Part shown: positions 1 to 14,518 of the stretch, piece by piece
Position numbering within the stretch: the stretch's first letter is position 1
Layout of the letters: each line of letters starts with the position of its first letter
Origin: Streptomyces sp. QL37
Lineage (GTDB): Bacteria; Actinomycetota; Actinomycetes; Streptomycetales; Streptomycetaceae
Assembly: GCF_002941025.1 (NCBI RefSeq)
Contig: NZ_PTJS01000001.1
Span: 7,330,605-7,394,604, forward strand
Direction: 5' to 3'
Length of the DNA: 64,000 bases
Made by a program: the position numbers and the translations under genes
The notes under the pieces: generated by a model
Seen by the model: the letters and a program-made list of their open reading frames with translations, nothing else
What the model was told of the DNA's origin: nothing
The model's database searches: none

Positions 1-516
<516 letters not shown>

Positions 517-606
517 CCGAGTCCCGTCCCGTGCGCCCCGCCGGCCGCACGGCTGCTTCCGCACGCCCGCCTGCCTGATCCCTCCACCCTTCACGGAGAC
601 TCCCAG

Positions 607-1623
607 ATGCTGCGCCCTCCCGGGGACAACCCCCGGACACCCCGCCACCTCATCTCGGCCGCAGACCTCACCCGCGACGACGCCGTTCTGATCCTCGACA
701 CCGCCGAGGAGATGGCGAGGGTCGCGGACCGGCCGATCAAGAAGCTTCCCACCCTGCGTGGACGAACGGTCGTCAATCTTTTCTTCGAGGACTCGACCCG
801 GACGCGGATCTCGTTCGAGGCCGCAGCCAAGCGACTCTCCGCCGACGTCATCAACTTCTCCGCGAAGGGCTCGTCCGTCTCCAAGGGCGAGTCGCTCAAG
901 GACACCGCTTTGACCCTGGAGGCCATGGGCGCCGACGCCGTCGTCATCCGGCACGGCGCCTCCGGAGCCCCGTACCGCCTCGCGACCTCGGGCTGGATCG
1001 ACAGCGCCGTCGTCAACGCGGGCGACGGCACGCACGAGCACCCCACCCAGGCACTGCTCGACGCGTTCACCATGCGCCGCAGGCTGGTCGGCCCCGACGC
1101 CGGCATCGGCCGCGACCTCGACGGCCGCCGGATCACGATCGTCGGCGACATCCTGCACAGCCGCGTGGCCCGCTCCAACGTGCACCTGCTGCACACGCTC
1201 GGTGCGCACGTCACCCTGGTGGCCCCGCCCACCCTCGTGCCCGTCGGCGTCGAGCAGTGGCCCTGCGACGTCAGCTACCGCCTCGACGACGTGCTGCCGA
1301 AGTCCGACGCCGTCATGATGCTCCGTGTGCAGCGCGAGCGGATGAACGCCGCCTACTTCCCGACCGAGCGCGAGTACTCCCGCCGCTACGGCCTGGACGG
1401 CGAACGCATGGCGCGGATGCCCGAGCACGCCATCGTGATGCACCCCGGCCCGATGGTCCGCGGCATGGAGATCACCGCCGAGGTCGCGGACTCCGACCGC
1501 TGCACCGCCGTCGAGCAGGTCGCGAACGGCGTCTCCACCCGCATGGCCGTCCTTTATCTGCTGCTGGGCGGTTCCGAGACCGCTCTGCCGTCCGCCTCCG
1601 CCCGTACCGAGGAGAACAAGTAA
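607..1623 (+). CDS. pyrB: Aspartate carbamoyltransferase catalytic subunit
   Basis: Condenses carbamoyl phosphate with L-aspartate to give N-carbamoyl-aspartate, the committed step of UMP synthesis. The 338-residue product has the carbamoyl phosphate motif STRTR at residues 63-67 and HPTQ at 144-147, and its length is normal for the family. The ATG at 607 follows a GGAG ribosome site about 9 nt upstream. The pyrC start lies only 2 nt after the stop, so the genes are probably co-translated. No separate regulatory subunit (pyrI) is present, as expected for the PyrR-controlled type. Confidence 0.97.
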   Translation: MLRPPGDNPRTPRHLISAADLTRDDAVLILDTAEEMARVADRPIKKLPTLRGRTVVNLFFEDSTRTRISFEAAAKRLSADVINFSAKGSSVSKGESLKDTALTLEAMGADAVVIRHGASGAPYRLATSGWIDSAVVNAGDGTHEHPTQALLDAFTMRRRLVGPDAGIGRDLDGRRITIVGDILHSRVARSNVHLLHTLGAHVTLVAPPTLVPVGVEQWPCDVSYRLDDVLPKSDAVMMLRVQRERMNAAYFPTEREYSRRYGLDGERMARMPEHAIVMHPGPMVRGMEITAEVADSDRCTAVEQVANGVSTRMAVLYLLLGGSETALPSASARTEENK

Positions 1624-1625
1624 CC

Positions 1626-2912
1626 ATGAGCAAGATCCTGATCCGCGGTGCGAAGGTCCTCGGCGGCGAGCCGCAGGACGTCCTCATCGACGGCGAGACC
1701 GTCGTGGAGACCGGAACCGGCATCGAGGCGGGCGACGCCACCGTGATCGAGGCGGCAGGCCAGATCCTGCTGCCCGGCCTCGTCGACCTGCACACCCACC
1801 TGCGCGAGCCCGGCCGTGAGGACTCCGAGACCGTCCTCACCGGTACCAAGGCGGCCGCGGTCGGCGGCTTCACCGCCGTCCACGCCATGGCCAACACCTT
1901 CCCCGTCGCCGACACCGCCGGCGTCGTCGAGCAGGTCTGGCGGCTCGGCAAGGAGTCCGGCTACTGCGACGTGCAGCCCGTCGGCGCCGTCACCGTCGGC
2001 CTGGAGGGCAAGCAGCTCGCCGAGCTCGGCGCCATGCACGACTCCGCCGCCGGGGTGAAGGTCTTCTCCGACGACGGCAAGTGCGTCGACGACGCCGTGA
2101 TCATGCGCCGCGCCCTGGAGTACGTGAAGGCCTTCGACGGCGTCGTCGCCCAGCACGCCCAGGAGCCCCGACTCACCGAGGGCGCCCAGATGAACGAGGG
2201 CGTCGTCTCGGCCGAGCTCGGCCTCGGAGGCTGGCCCGCCGTCGCCGAGGAGTCGATCATCGCGCGCGACGTGCTCCTCGCCGCCCACGTCGGCTCCCGG
2301 GTGCACATCTGCCACCTGTCGACCGCCGGCTCCGTGGAGATCGTCCGCTGGGCCAAGTCCAAGGGCTGGAACGTCACCGCGGAGGTCACCCCGCACCACC
2401 TGCTGCTCACCGACGAGCTCGTACGGACCTACAACCCGGTCTACAAGGTGAACCCGCCGCTGCGCACCGAGGCCGACGTCATGGCCCTGCGCGAGGCCCT
2501 CGCCGACGGCACCATCGACTGCGTGGCCACCGACCACGCGCCGCACCCGCACGAGGACAAGGACTGCGAGTGGGCCGCCGCCGCCATGGGCATGGTGGGC
2601 CTGGAGACCGCGCTCTCCGTGGTCCAGCAGACGATGGTGGACACCGGTCTCCTCGACTGGGCGGGCGTCGCCGACCGCATGTCGTTCCGCCCCGCGGCCA
2701 TCGGCAGGCTCGAAGGACACGGCCGGCCCGTCTCGGCGGGTGAGCCCGCCAACCTCACCCTGGTCGATCCGGCATACCGTGGAGCTGTGGACCCCGCGGG
2801 CTTCGCCTCCCGCAGCCGCAACACTCCGTACGAGGGTCGCGAGCTGCCCGGCCGAGTTACCCACACCTTCCTGCGGGGCCGTGCCACGGTCGTCGACGGG
2901 AAGCTCGCGTGA
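1626..2912 (+). CDS. pyrC: Dihydroorotase
   Basis: Cyclises carbamoyl-aspartate to dihydroorotate in the cytoplasm. The product is 428 residues, the size of class I dihydroorotases. The zinc-binding HTHLREPG motif is at residues 56-63 and the C-terminal ATDHAPH motif of amidohydrolases is present near residue 303. The ATG at 1626 was chosen because the N-terminus begins directly with the beta-sandwich segment (ILIRGAKVL) and because it lies 2 nt after the pyrB stop; the frame stays open further upstream inside pyrB. Its stop overlaps the next start as GTGA. Confidence 0.97.
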   Translation: MSKILIRGAKVLGGEPQDVLIDGETVVETGTGIEAGDATVIEAAGQILLPGLVDLHTHLREPGREDSETVLTGTKAAAVGGFTAVHAMANTFPVADTAGVVEQVWRLGKESGYCDVQPVGAVTVGLEGKQLAELGAMHDSAAGVKVFSDDGKCVDDAVIMRRALEYVKAFDGVVAQHAQEPRLTEGAQMNEGVVSAELGLGGWPAVAEESIIARDVLLAAHVGSRVHICHLSTAGSVEIVRWAKSKGWNVTAEVTPHHLLLTDELVRTYNPVYKVNPPLRTEADVMALREALADGTIDCVATDHAPHPHEDKDCEWAAAAMGMVGLETALSVVQQTMVDTGLLDWAGVADRMSFRPAAIGRLEGHGRPVSAGEPANLTLVDPAYRGAVDPAGFASRSRNTPYEGRELPGRVTHTFLRGRATVVDGKLA

Positions 2913-3523
2913 CAACACTCAACCCCCTCTACCAGCTGGCCGCCGAAGAGAAGTCGGCCGAAGTGACGGACTGGTCCGCCCGCATCAGCTGGGTCCTCGG
3001 ACTGGTCGTCTTCATCGCGTTCGTCTACTGGCTGATGCGCCAGGGATGGAAGTGGCGGGGGAGCCTGCAGTCCGGCCTGCCCGAGCTCGCGACCACCCCC
3101 GAAGGGTTCGCGGACGGCGAGAAGCCGCTCACTCTCACCGGCCGCTACCACGCCTCGACGACCGCCGGGCAGTGGCTCGACCGGATCGTGGCGCACGGCC
3201 TCGGCACCCGCAGCCGGGTCGAGCTGACCCTCACCGCCCAGGGCCTCGACGTCGTACGCCCCGGGGCTGCCGACTTCTTCGTACCGGCCGCCGCACTGCG
3301 CGAGGCCAGGCTCGACAAGGCGCTCGCCGGCAAGGTCCTGCCCGAGGGCGGCCTCCTGGTCATCACCTGGGAGCACGGCGACCGGCTGATCGACTCCGGC
3401 TTCCGCTCCGACCACGCGGCCGAGCACCAGGCGTGGGTCGACGCCGTCAACCACCTCACCGGCGCAGCCGGTGACCACCTCACCAGCACCACCACCAGCA
3501 CGACGGAAGGCACCGCACGATGA
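2909..3523 (+). CDS. Membrane-anchored protein of the pyr operon, PH-like domain
   Basis: A 204-residue protein with one strong transmembrane segment near residues 27-44 ([16 protein letters not shown]), a short basic linker, then a soluble domain that looks like a bacterial PH-like fold, ending in a Thr/Ser-rich tail. The GTG start overlaps the pyrC stop by 4 nt and its own stop overlaps the carA ATG by 4 nt, so it is locked into the operon by translational coupling. From memory a similar gene occupies the same slot between pyrC and carA in other Streptomyces. The function is unknown to me; the position suggests a link to pyrimidine or carbamoyl phosphate supply but does not prove one. Confidence 0.85.
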   Translation: MTTLNPLYQLAAEEKSAEVTDWSARISWVLGLVVFIAFVYWLMRQGWKWRGSLQSGLPELATTPEGFADGEKPLTLTGRYHASTTAGQWLDRIVAHGLGTRSRVELTLTAQGLDVVRPGAADFFVPAAALREARLDKALAGKVLPEGGLLVITWEHGDRLIDSGFRSDHAAEHQAWVDAVNHLTGAAGDHLTSTTTSTTEGTAR

Positions 3524-4654
3524 CGATCTCCACCCGGGGAGCCGGAAAGGCTCCCGCCGTACTCGTCCTGGAGGACGGCCGCTCCTTCCGCGGCCGCGCC
3601 TACGGGGCCGTGGGGGAGACCTTCGGCGAGGCGGTGTTCTCCACCGGCATGACCGGCTACCAGGAAACGCTGACCGACCCCTCGTACCACCGCCAGGTCG
3701 TCGTCATGACCGCCCCGCACGTCGGCAACACCGGCGTGAACGACGAGGACCCCGAGTCCAAGCAGATCTGGGTCTCCGGCTACGTCGTCCGCGACCCCGC
3801 GCGCGTGCCCTCGAACTGGCGCTCCCGCCGGACGCTGGACGAGGAGCTCGCGAGCCAGGGCGTCGTCGGCATCAGCGGCATCGACACCCGCGCGCTCACC
3901 CGCCACCTGCGGGAGCGCGGCGCGATGCGCGTCGGCATCTTCTCCGGCAACGCCGTCGAGGACGAGGGCGTGCTGCTCGCCAAGGTGCGCCAGGCCCCCG
4001 AGATGAGCGGCGCCGACCTCGCGGCCGAGGTCGCCACCAAGGAGGCGTACGTCGTCCCCGCCGTCGGCACCAAGAAGTACACCGTCGCGGCGATCGACCT
4101 CGGCATCAAGGGCATGACGCCGCACCGCATGGCCGAGCGCGGCATCGAGGTGCACGTCCTGCCGGCCACCGCGACCCTCGACGAGGTGTACGCGGTGAAG
4201 CCCGACGGAGTCTTCTTCTCCAACGGCCCGGGCGACCCGTCCACCGCCGACCACCCCGTCGCCCTCATGCGGGGCGTCCTGGAGCGCAGGACCCCGCTCT
4301 TCGGCATCTGCTTCGGCAACCAGATCCTGGGCCGCGCGCTCGGCTTCGGCACCTACAAGCTGAAGTACGGCCACCGGGGGATCAACCAGCCCGTGCAGGA
4401 CCGCACGACCGGCAAGGTCGAGGTCACCGCGCACAACCACGGCTTCGCCGTCGACGCCCCCCTCGACAAGGTCTCGGACACGGCGTTCGGCCGCGCCGAG
4501 GTCTCCCACGTATGCCTGAACGACCAGGTTGTCGAGGGCCTCCAGCTGCTCGACCAGCCGGCCTTCAGCGTCCAGTACCACCCCGAAGCAGCCGCGGGCC
4601 CGCACGACGCCGCGTACCTCTTCGACCGTTTCGTCACCCTGATGGAGGGCCCGC

Positions 4655-4662
<8 letters not shown>
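3520..4662 (+). CDS. carA: Carbamoyl phosphate synthetase small (glutaminase) subunit
   Basis: Hydrolyses glutamine and passes ammonia to CarB, making carbamoyl phosphate for pyrimidines and arginine. The 380-residue product has an N-terminal CPSase small-chain domain and a class I glutamine amidotransferase domain. The nucleophile Cys264 sits in GICFGNQ; most family members outside actinobacteria have H where this has N. The catalytic His-Glu is in [10 protein letters not shown] near the C-terminus. The ATG overlaps the previous stop (ATGA), and the carB start lies 8 nt inside the carA 3' end. Confidence 0.96.
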
Positions 4663-7963
<3,301 letters not shown>

Positions 7964-7971
7964 GAAGCCCC

Positions 7972-7999
7972 AGGGGGACACCGGAAACGGTGTCCCCCT
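7972..7999 (+). terminator. GNRA-capped hairpin between carB and pyrD
   Basis: A perfect 12-bp stem (AGGGGGACACCG paired with CGGTGTCCCCCT) closed by a GAAA tetraloop begins 8 nt after the carB stop. No U-tract follows. It may be a partial terminator or an mRNA stability element inside the operon, because pyrD starts 18 nt downstream. Confidence 0.6.
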
Positions 8000-8017
8000 C
8001 TTCATGAGGACACCGTG

Positions 8018-9123
<1,106 letters not shown>

Positions 9124-9127
<4 letters not shown>

Positions 9128-9963
9128 CCCTTGAACCCTTCGGCGCACGCCTGCGCCACGCCATGGACACCCGCGGGCCGCTCTGCGTCGGCATCGACCC
9201 GCACGCCTCCCTGCTCACCTCCTGGGGCCTGAGCGACGACATCGCGGGCCTCGAGCGCTTCACGCGTACGGTCGTCGAGGCCCTGGCCGACCGGGTCGCC
9301 GTGCTCAAGCCGCAGTCCGCGTTCTTCGAGCGCTTCGGATCGCGGGGCGTCGCCGTCCTGGAGAAGGCCGTGGAGGAGGCCCGTGCGGCGGGGGCCCTCG
9401 TGCTCATGGACGCCAAGCGCGGCGACATCGGCTCCACGATGGGCGCGTACGCGGCCACCTACCTCGACAAGGACTCGCCGCTGTTCTCCGACGCGGTCAC
9501 CGTCTCGCCGTACCTCGGCTTCGGCTCGCTGCGCCCGGCGCTCGACGCCGCCGCGGTCTCGGGGGCGGGCGTCTTCGTGCTCGCCCTCACCTCCAACCCG
9601 GAGGGCGCGGAGGTCCAGCGGGCCACCGCCGCGGACGGCAGGTCACTGGCACAGGTGATGCTCGACCACATGGCCGCCGAGAACGCCGGAGCGGCTCCGC
9701 TCGGCTCCGTCGGCGCGGTGGTCGGCGCCACGCTCGGGGACGCCGGCGCCGATCTGTCCATCAACGGTCCGCTGCTCGCTCCCGGCATCGGCGCCCAGGG
9801 GGCCACCCCCGCGGATCTGCCCCGCGTCTTCGGCGCCGCGGTGGGCAACGTGGTCCCGAGTGTGAGCCGGGGCGTCCTGCGCCACGGCCCGGACGCGTCA
9901 GGGCTGCGCGAAGCCGCCGAGCGGTTCGCGGACGAGGTCCGTACGGCCGTCTCGGAAAGCTGA
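9124..9963 (+). CDS. pyrF: Orotidine 5'-phosphate decarboxylase (type 2)
   Basis: Converts OMP to UMP, the last step of the pathway. The 279-residue protein belongs to the longer PyrF type 2 branch common in actinobacteria. The catalytic Lys-Asp network is in LMDAKRGDIGSTMGAY (around residues 95-110), and the phosphate-binding end segment VVPSVSRGVLR is present. The GTG start overlaps the pyrD stop as GTGA. It is the last gene of the pyr operon; orotate phosphoribosyltransferase (pyrE) is not in this window. Confidence 0.95.
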
Positions 9964-10207
9964 CCATGCCACGTAACAGCCTGTTGACGGAATTCTGACC
10001 GGAATTCCGGGTTGTTATGGCCGAAATGTCCGGCTCGATCAAGGCTGACCAGGACTTTTCCGCTGTTCTCGCTGACTCAGGCGGCCTTGGCCGCTAGTCT
10101 CCGTCGAGAGCCAACGAGCACAGGTTGTTCGTTGCTCACCAGGTGTGGAGCCACCAGGTTCCACACCGGTCCGTATCCGACAGATCGACATCCGAGGTGA
10201 CGTAGGC

Positions 10208-10531
10208 GTGGCTCTTCCGCCCCTTACCCCTGAACAGCGCGCAGCCGCGCTCGAAAAGGCCGCCGCGGCTCGCCGGGAGCGGGCCGAGGTCAAGAATCGA
10301 CTCAAGCACTCCGGCGCCTCCCTCCATGACGTCATCAAGCAGGGCCAGGAGAACGACGTCATCGGCAAGATGAAGGTCTCCGCCCTTCTCGAGTCCCTGC
10401 CGGGCGTGGGCAAGGTCCGCGCCAAGCAGATCATGGAGCGTCTCGGCATCTCCGAGAGCCGCCGTGTCCGGGGTCTTGGCTCCAACCAGATCGCATCCTT
10501 GGAGCGTGAGTTCGGCGGCAGCGCCGCCTGA
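10208..10531 (+). CDS. ihf: Integration host factor, actinobacterial type (sIHF)
   Basis: A 107-residue nucleoid-associated DNA-binding protein. The family (mIHF in mycobacteria, sIHF in Streptomyces) bends and compacts DNA and affects sporulation and antibiotic production; it is unrelated in sequence to HU-like E. coli IHF. The helix-hairpin-helix-like segment [20 protein letters not shown] is near residues 61-80, and a lysine/arginine-rich helix ([17 protein letters not shown]) precedes it. The GTG at 10208 was chosen because GAGGTGA at 10194-10200 is spaced 7 nt away and the product then has the usual length. The 244-bp upstream gap carries a palindromic GGAATTC repeat at about 9989-10008, and no promoter I would defend. 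Confidence 0.95.
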   Translation: MALPPLTPEQRAAALEKAAAARRERAEVKNRLKHSGASLHDVIKQGQENDVIGKMKVSALLESLPGVGKVRAKQIMERLGISESRRVRGLGSNQIASLEREFGGSAA

Positions 10532-10569
10532 CGTTCTCAGGCACTCCTGAGAACCTGGATAATCGCCCC

Positions 10570-11187
10570 ATGGCTGCAACATCCCGGGGGACGTCCCCCG
10601 TACCCCCGGACGTACGTCCGCGGCTGACCGTGCTCTCCGGCCCCTCAGGGGTCGGCAAGAGCACGGTCGTCGCTCATATGCGCAAGGTCCACCCCGAGGT
10701 CTGGCTCTCGGTGTCCGCGACGACCCGTAAGCCACGCCCCGGCGAGCGCAACGGCGTCCACTACTTCTTCGTGGACGACGAGGAGTTCGACAAGCTGATC
10801 GCCAACGGCGAACTGCTGGAGTGGGCCGAGTTCGCCGGCAACCGGTACGGCACGCCGCGCCGGGCCGTGCTCGACCGCCTGGAGGCGGGCGAGCCGGTGC
10901 TGCTGGAGATCGACCTCCAGGGTGCCCGGCTGGTCCGCCAGTCGATGCCCGAGGCGCAGCTCGTCTTCCTGGCTCCGCCCGGCTGGGACGAGCTGGTGCG
11001 CCGGCTCACCGGCCGCGGGACGGAGTCGCAGGAAGTCATCGAGCGCCGCCTCGCCGCGGCGAAGGTCGAACTGGCCGCCGAGGCGGAGTTCGACACCACG
11101 CTCGTCAACACCTCGGTCGAGGACGTCGCACGCGAGCTGCTAACGTTGATGCTGCAGGCTTCCGGCCTCCGTGGCAGCGACGACTGA
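10570..11187 (+). CDS. gmk: Guanylate kinase
   Basis: Phosphorylates GMP to GDP with ATP. The 205-residue protein shows the P-loop [11 protein letters not shown] near residues 22-32, the GMP-binding segment [18 protein letters not shown], and the lid region with [17 protein letters not shown]. The N-terminal ~17 residues are proline-rich and are not part of the conserved fold, so a slightly later start is possible, but no better ribosome site was seen. It sits 38 bp after ihf and about 100 bp before rpoZ, the usual Streptomyces order. Confidence 0.96.
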   Translation: MAATSRGTSPVPPDVRPRLTVLSGPSGVGKSTVVAHMRKVHPEVWLSVSATTRKPRPGERNGVHYFFVDDEEFDKLIANGELLEWAEFAGNRYGTPRRAVLDRLEAGEPVLLEIDLQGARLVRQSMPEAQLVFLAPPGWDELVRRLTGRGTESQEVIERRLAAAKVELAAEAEFDTTLVNTSVEDVARELLTLMLQASGLRGSDD

Positions 11188-11285
11188 CTCACCTGTCCTC
11201 ACCGTCACGGACGCAGAGCATCACCACTGCGGAACCAGCACGATCAAAGATCTCTTTGATCTCTATCCCCTTCGGAAGGCAGAGA

Positions 11286-11558
11286 GTGTCCTCTTCCATC
11301 ACCACGCCCGAGGGCATCATCAACCCGCCGATTGATGAGCTCCTCGAGGCCACCGACTCGAAGTACAGCCTTGTGATCTACGCCGCCAAGCGCGCGCGTC
11401 AGATCAACGCGTACTACTCGCAGCTCGGTGAAGGCCTCCTCGAGTACGTCGGTCCGCTCGTCGACACCCACGTGCACGAGAAGCCGCTCTCGATCGCGCT
11501 CCGCGAGATCAACGCGGGCCTGCTGACCTCCGAGGCCATCGAGGGCCCCGCGCAGTAG
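11286..11558 (+). CDS. rpoZ: RNA polymerase omega subunit
   Basis: A 90-residue subunit that helps assemble and stabilise RNA polymerase; in Streptomyces it affects differentiation. The sequence contains the invariant omega core ([20 protein letters not shown] and [15 protein letters not shown]). The GTG at 11286 gives MSSSIT..., the standard N-terminus. A long hairpin starts 24 nt after the stop. Confidence 0.97.
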   Translation: MSSSITTPEGIINPPIDELLEATDSKYSLVIYAAKRARQINAYYSQLGEGLLEYVGPLVDTHVHEKPLSIALREINAGLLTSEAIEGPAQ

Positions 11559-11581
11559 TCAGGCGGCAGGAAACGCACCTT

Positions 11582-11622
11582 CACCACAGGCCCGGCGGTC
11601 GGTACCCGCCGGGCCTGTGGTG
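11582..11622 (+). terminator. Strong intrinsic hairpin after rpoZ
   Basis: A 17-bp perfect inverted repeat (CACCACAGGCCCGGCGG and its complement) with a 7-nt loop. There is no U-tract, as is common for Streptomyces terminators. It likely separates gmk-rpoZ transcription from coaBC. Confidence 0.8.
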
Positions 11623-11748
11623 TGTCCGGCGCCACCCGTGGGATCCGGCGTACCCGCCGGACCGTGTCCGGAGCGGTGAGGCAGCATGGGGTGCGTACGT
11701 CACGAGGCCGCACGCGAGTGCGCGGAGACACGAGTGCGGGGAGACGCA

Positions 11749-12951
11749 GTGGAGAAGCCGAGGGTCGTCCTGGGGGTCAGCGGAGGCATCGCCGCGTACA
11801 AGGCGTGTGAGCTGCTGCGCAGGCTGACCGAGTCCGGCCACGACGTGCGGGTCGTCCCGACCGACGCGTCGCTGAACTTCGTCGGGGCGGCCACATGGTC
11901 CGCCCTCTCCGGGAACCCCGTGTCGACCGAGGTCTGGGAGAGCGTGCACGAGGTGCCGCACGTCCGGATCGGGCAGGGCGCCGACCTCGTCGTGGTGGCC
12001 CCCGCCACGGCCGACATGCTCGCCAAGGCCGCCCACGGCCTTGCCGACGACCTCCTCACCAACACCCTGCTCACCGCTCGCTGTCCGGTCGTCTTCGCGC
12101 CCGCGATGCACACCGAGATGTGGGAGCACCCCGCCACCCAGGAGAACGTCGCCACCCTCCGCCGCCGCGGCGCCGTCGTCATCGAGCCCGCCGTCGGGCG
12201 ACTCACCGGCGTGGACACGGGCAAGGGGCGGCTGCCGGACCCGGGGGAGATCTTCGAGGTCTGCCGGCGCGTCCTGGCCCGGGGCGCCGGTGCCCCCGAC
12301 CTCGCGGGCCGGCACGTGGTGATCAGCGCGGGCGGCACGCGTGAGCCGCTGGACCCGGTCCGCTACCTGGGCAACCGCTCCTCCGGCAAGCAGGGCTACG
12401 CCCTGGCCCGCACCGCCGTCGCCCGCGGCGCCCGGGTCACGCTGATCGAGGCGAACACCGGGCTGCCCGACCCCGCGGGCGCCGACGTCGTGCGCGCCGG
12501 GACCGCCGTCCAGCTGCGCGAGGCCGTGCTGAAGGCGGCGGCCGACGCCGACGTGGTGGTGATGGCCGCGGCCGTCGCCGACTTCCGGCCCGCCGACTAC
12601 GCCACGGGGAAGATCAAGAAGAAGGACGGCCAGGAGCCGGCCCCCGTCGCGCTCGTACGCAATCCGGACATCCTCGCCGAGGTCGCCGCGGAGCGCGCCC
12701 GGGAGGGGCAGCTCGTCGTGGGATTCGCCGCGGAGACCGACGACGTCCTCCGCAACGGCCGCGAGAAGCTCCGCCGCAAGGGCTGCGACCTCCTCGTCGT
12801 GAACGAGGTGGGGGAGCGCAAGACCTTCGGCTCCGAGGAGAACGAGGCGGTCGTGCTCGCGGCCGACGGCGGCGAGACCACCGTGCCGTACGGGCCGAAG
12901 GAAGCGCTTGCCGACACGGTTTGGGACCTGGTGGCCGCGCGTTTCGACTAG
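11749..12951 (+). CDS. coaBC: Bifunctional phosphopantothenoylcysteine decarboxylase / phosphopantothenate-cysteine ligase
   Basis: Two steps of coenzyme A synthesis: joining cysteine to 4'-phosphopantothenate (CoaB) and decarboxylating the product (CoaC). The 400-residue protein has the N-terminal FMN-dependent HFCD domain ([19 protein letters not shown] at about residues 7-25, and the PAMHTEMW segment) and the C-terminal CoaB domain ([18 protein letters not shown], then the KIKKKDG loop). The GTG at 11749 was chosen because GGGGAG lies just upstream and conserved sequence begins four residues later; an in-frame ATG at 11686 would add 21 poorly conserved residues. Confidence 0.95.
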   Translation: MEKPRVVLGVSGGIAAYKACELLRRLTESGHDVRVVPTDASLNFVGAATWSALSGNPVSTEVWESVHEVPHVRIGQGADLVVVAPATADMLAKAAHGLADDLLTNTLLTARCPVVFAPAMHTEMWEHPATQENVATLRRRGAVVIEPAVGRLTGVDTGKGRLPDPGEIFEVCRRVLARGAGAPDLAGRHVVISAGGTREPLDPVRYLGNRSSGKQGYALARTAVARGARVTLIEANTGLPDPAGADVVRAGTAVQLREAVLKAAADADVVVMAAAVADFRPADYATGKIKKKDGQEPAPVALVRNPDILAEVAAERAREGQLVVGFAAETDDVLRNGREKLRRKGCDLLVVNEVGERKTFGSEENEAVVLAADGGETTVPYGPKEALADTVWDLVAARFD

Positions 12952-13000
12952 ATTGCACACACGCCGTCGCGGCGGAAGAATCTCATGACATCCGGCCATA

Positions 13001-13151
13001 TCTCGCCCCTGGAAGGAGGGATTGTCGTACCGCCGTCAACAGTGCCGCAGGTCACAGACCTCCCAAGGGGCGAGACACGTGCCCCAATCACCGGAAGCGA
13101 CCGATAAACTGGTCGACGGAATGTGCCGGGCGCAGCTCCCGGAGTTCCGAC
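13001..13151 (+). promoter_or_regulatory. Structured 5' leader of metK
   Basis: Two hairpins are readable in the 239-bp gap before metK. A 12-bp stem with one bulged A pairs 13001-13012 with 13063-13075; its 50-nt loop contains a small hairpin (AGGTC/GACCT, 13049-13061). A second hairpin spans 13112-13151, with a CCGGG/CCCGG core and GGAA/TTCC outer pairs. The 3' side of the second hairpin includes a GGAG that could serve a short overlapping frame starting at ATG 13153. I could not match this to the SAM-I or SAM-IV riboswitch consensus. A regulatory role is inference. Confidence 0.5.
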
Positions 13152-13190
13152 AATGATCAGCCAGCAGCCGCTGCAACCCCAGGGAGCGAT

Positions 13191-14399
13191 GTGTCCCGCC
13201 GTCTCTTCACCTCGGAGTCCGTCACCGAGGGCCACCCCGACAAGATCGCTGACCAGATCAGCGACACGATTCTCGACGCCCTCCTGCGCGAGGACCCCTC
13301 CTCGCGCGTCGCCGTCGAGACCTTGATCACCACCGGTCTGGTGCATGTCGCGGGTGAGGTCACGACCAAGGCCTACGCCGACATCCCCAACCTCGTGCGC
13401 AACAAGGTGCTGGAGATCGGTTACGACTCCTCCAAGAAGGGCTTCGACGGCGCCTCGTGCGGTGTCTCGGTGTCCATCGGGGCGCAGTCCCCGGACATCG
13501 CCCAGGGTGTCGACACCGCGTACGAGAAGCGGGTCGAGGGCGACGAGGACGAGCTCGACAAGCAGGGCGCGGGCGACCAGGGGCTGATGTTCGGCTACGC
13601 CTGCGACGAGACGCCCGAGCTGATGCCTCTGCCGATCTACCTCGCGCACCGGCTGTCGCGCCGGCTCTCCGAGGTCCGCAAGAACGGGACCATCCCGTAC
13701 CTGCGCCCCGACGGCAAGACCCAGGTCACCATCGAGTACGACGGCGACAAGGCCGTCCGCCTCGACACGGTCGTCGTCTCCTCGCAGCACGCCTCGGACA
13801 TCGACCTGGACTCGCTGCTCGCGCCCGACATCCGTGAGTTCGTCGTGGAGCACGTCCTCAACCAGCTCATCGAGGACGGCATCAAGCTGGACACGGACGG
13901 CTACCGCCTCCTGGTCAACCCGACCGGCCGCTTCGAGATCGGTGGCCCGATGGGCGACGCCGGTCTCACCGGGCGCAAGATCATCATCGACACCTACGGC
14001 GGCATGGCCCGCCACGGTGGCGGCGCGTTCTCCGGCAAGGACCCGTCCAAGGTCGACCGCTCGGCCGCGTACGCCATGCGCTGGGTCGCCAAGAACGTCG
14101 TGGCGGCCGGGCTCGCCACCCGCTGCGAGGTCCAGGTCGCCTACGCGATCGGCAAGGCCGAGCCGGTGGGCCTGTTCGTCGAGACCTTCGGCACCGCCGC
14201 GGTCGACACGGAGAAGATCGAGCACGCGATCGGTGAGGTCTTCGACCTCCGCCCGGCCGCGATCATCCGTGACCTCGACCTGCTCCGCCCGATCTACGCC
14301 CAGACCGCGGCTTACGGGCACTTCGGCCGCGAGCTCCCCGACTTCACCTGGGAGCGCACCGACCGCGTGGACGCGCTGCGCCGGGCGGCGGGGATCTAG
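13191..14399 (+). CDS. metK: S-adenosylmethionine synthetase
   Basis: Makes S-adenosylmethionine from methionine and ATP. The 402-residue protein is full length. The N-terminal [20 protein letters not shown] contains the ATP-binding His; [13 protein letters not shown] and [19 protein letters not shown] are the central signatures. The GTG start gives [11 protein letters not shown], the usual actinobacterial N-terminus, with GGGAG 4 nt upstream. A strong terminator follows. In Streptomyces, extra SAM synthetase activity stimulates antibiotic production, so control through the leader would be of interest. Confidence 0.97.
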   Translation: MSRRLFTSESVTEGHPDKIADQISDTILDALLREDPSSRVAVETLITTGLVHVAGEVTTKAYADIPNLVRNKVLEIGYDSSKKGFDGASCGVSVSIGAQSPDIAQGVDTAYEKRVEGDEDELDKQGAGDQGLMFGYACDETPELMPLPIYLAHRLSRRLSEVRKNGTIPYLRPDGKTQVTIEYDGDKAVRLDTVVVSSQHASDIDLDSLLAPDIREFVVEHVLNQLIEDGIKLDTDGYRLLVNPTGRFEIGGPMGDAGLTGRKIIIDTYGGMARHGGGAFSGKDPSKVDRSAAYAMRWVAKNVVAAGLATRCEVQVAYAIGKAEPVGLFVETFGTAAVDTEKIEHAIGEVFDLRPAAIIRDLDLLRPIYAQTAAYGHFGRELPDFTWERTDRVDALRRAAGI

Positions 14400-14421
14400 C
14401 ACCGCCTGCCGTCCCGCATGC

Positions 14422-14459
14422 CAGGGGCCCGGACACCGTACGAGGTGTCCGGGCCCCTG
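14422..14459 (+). terminator. Terminator after metK
   Basis: A 16-bp perfect stem (CAGGGGCCCGGACACC with its complement) and a 6-nt loop, starting 22 nt past the metK stop. No U-tract. Confidence 0.82.
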
Positions 14460-14518
14460 TGCGTACGGTCCTTCCGGGCCGCCGGGGCGTGTCAGTGGTG
14501 TCTGGTAGGAATGTGGCT

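Noticed and set aside
517..606. PyrR-binding attenuator between pyrR and pyrB
   Set aside because: No conserved binding-loop sequence or terminator/antiterminator pair could be read; the main regulatory site would be upstream of pyrR, outside the window.
12952..13190. SAM-I or SAM-IV riboswitch at metK
   Set aside because: The characteristic core sequences of those classes were not found; only unassigned stems are visible.
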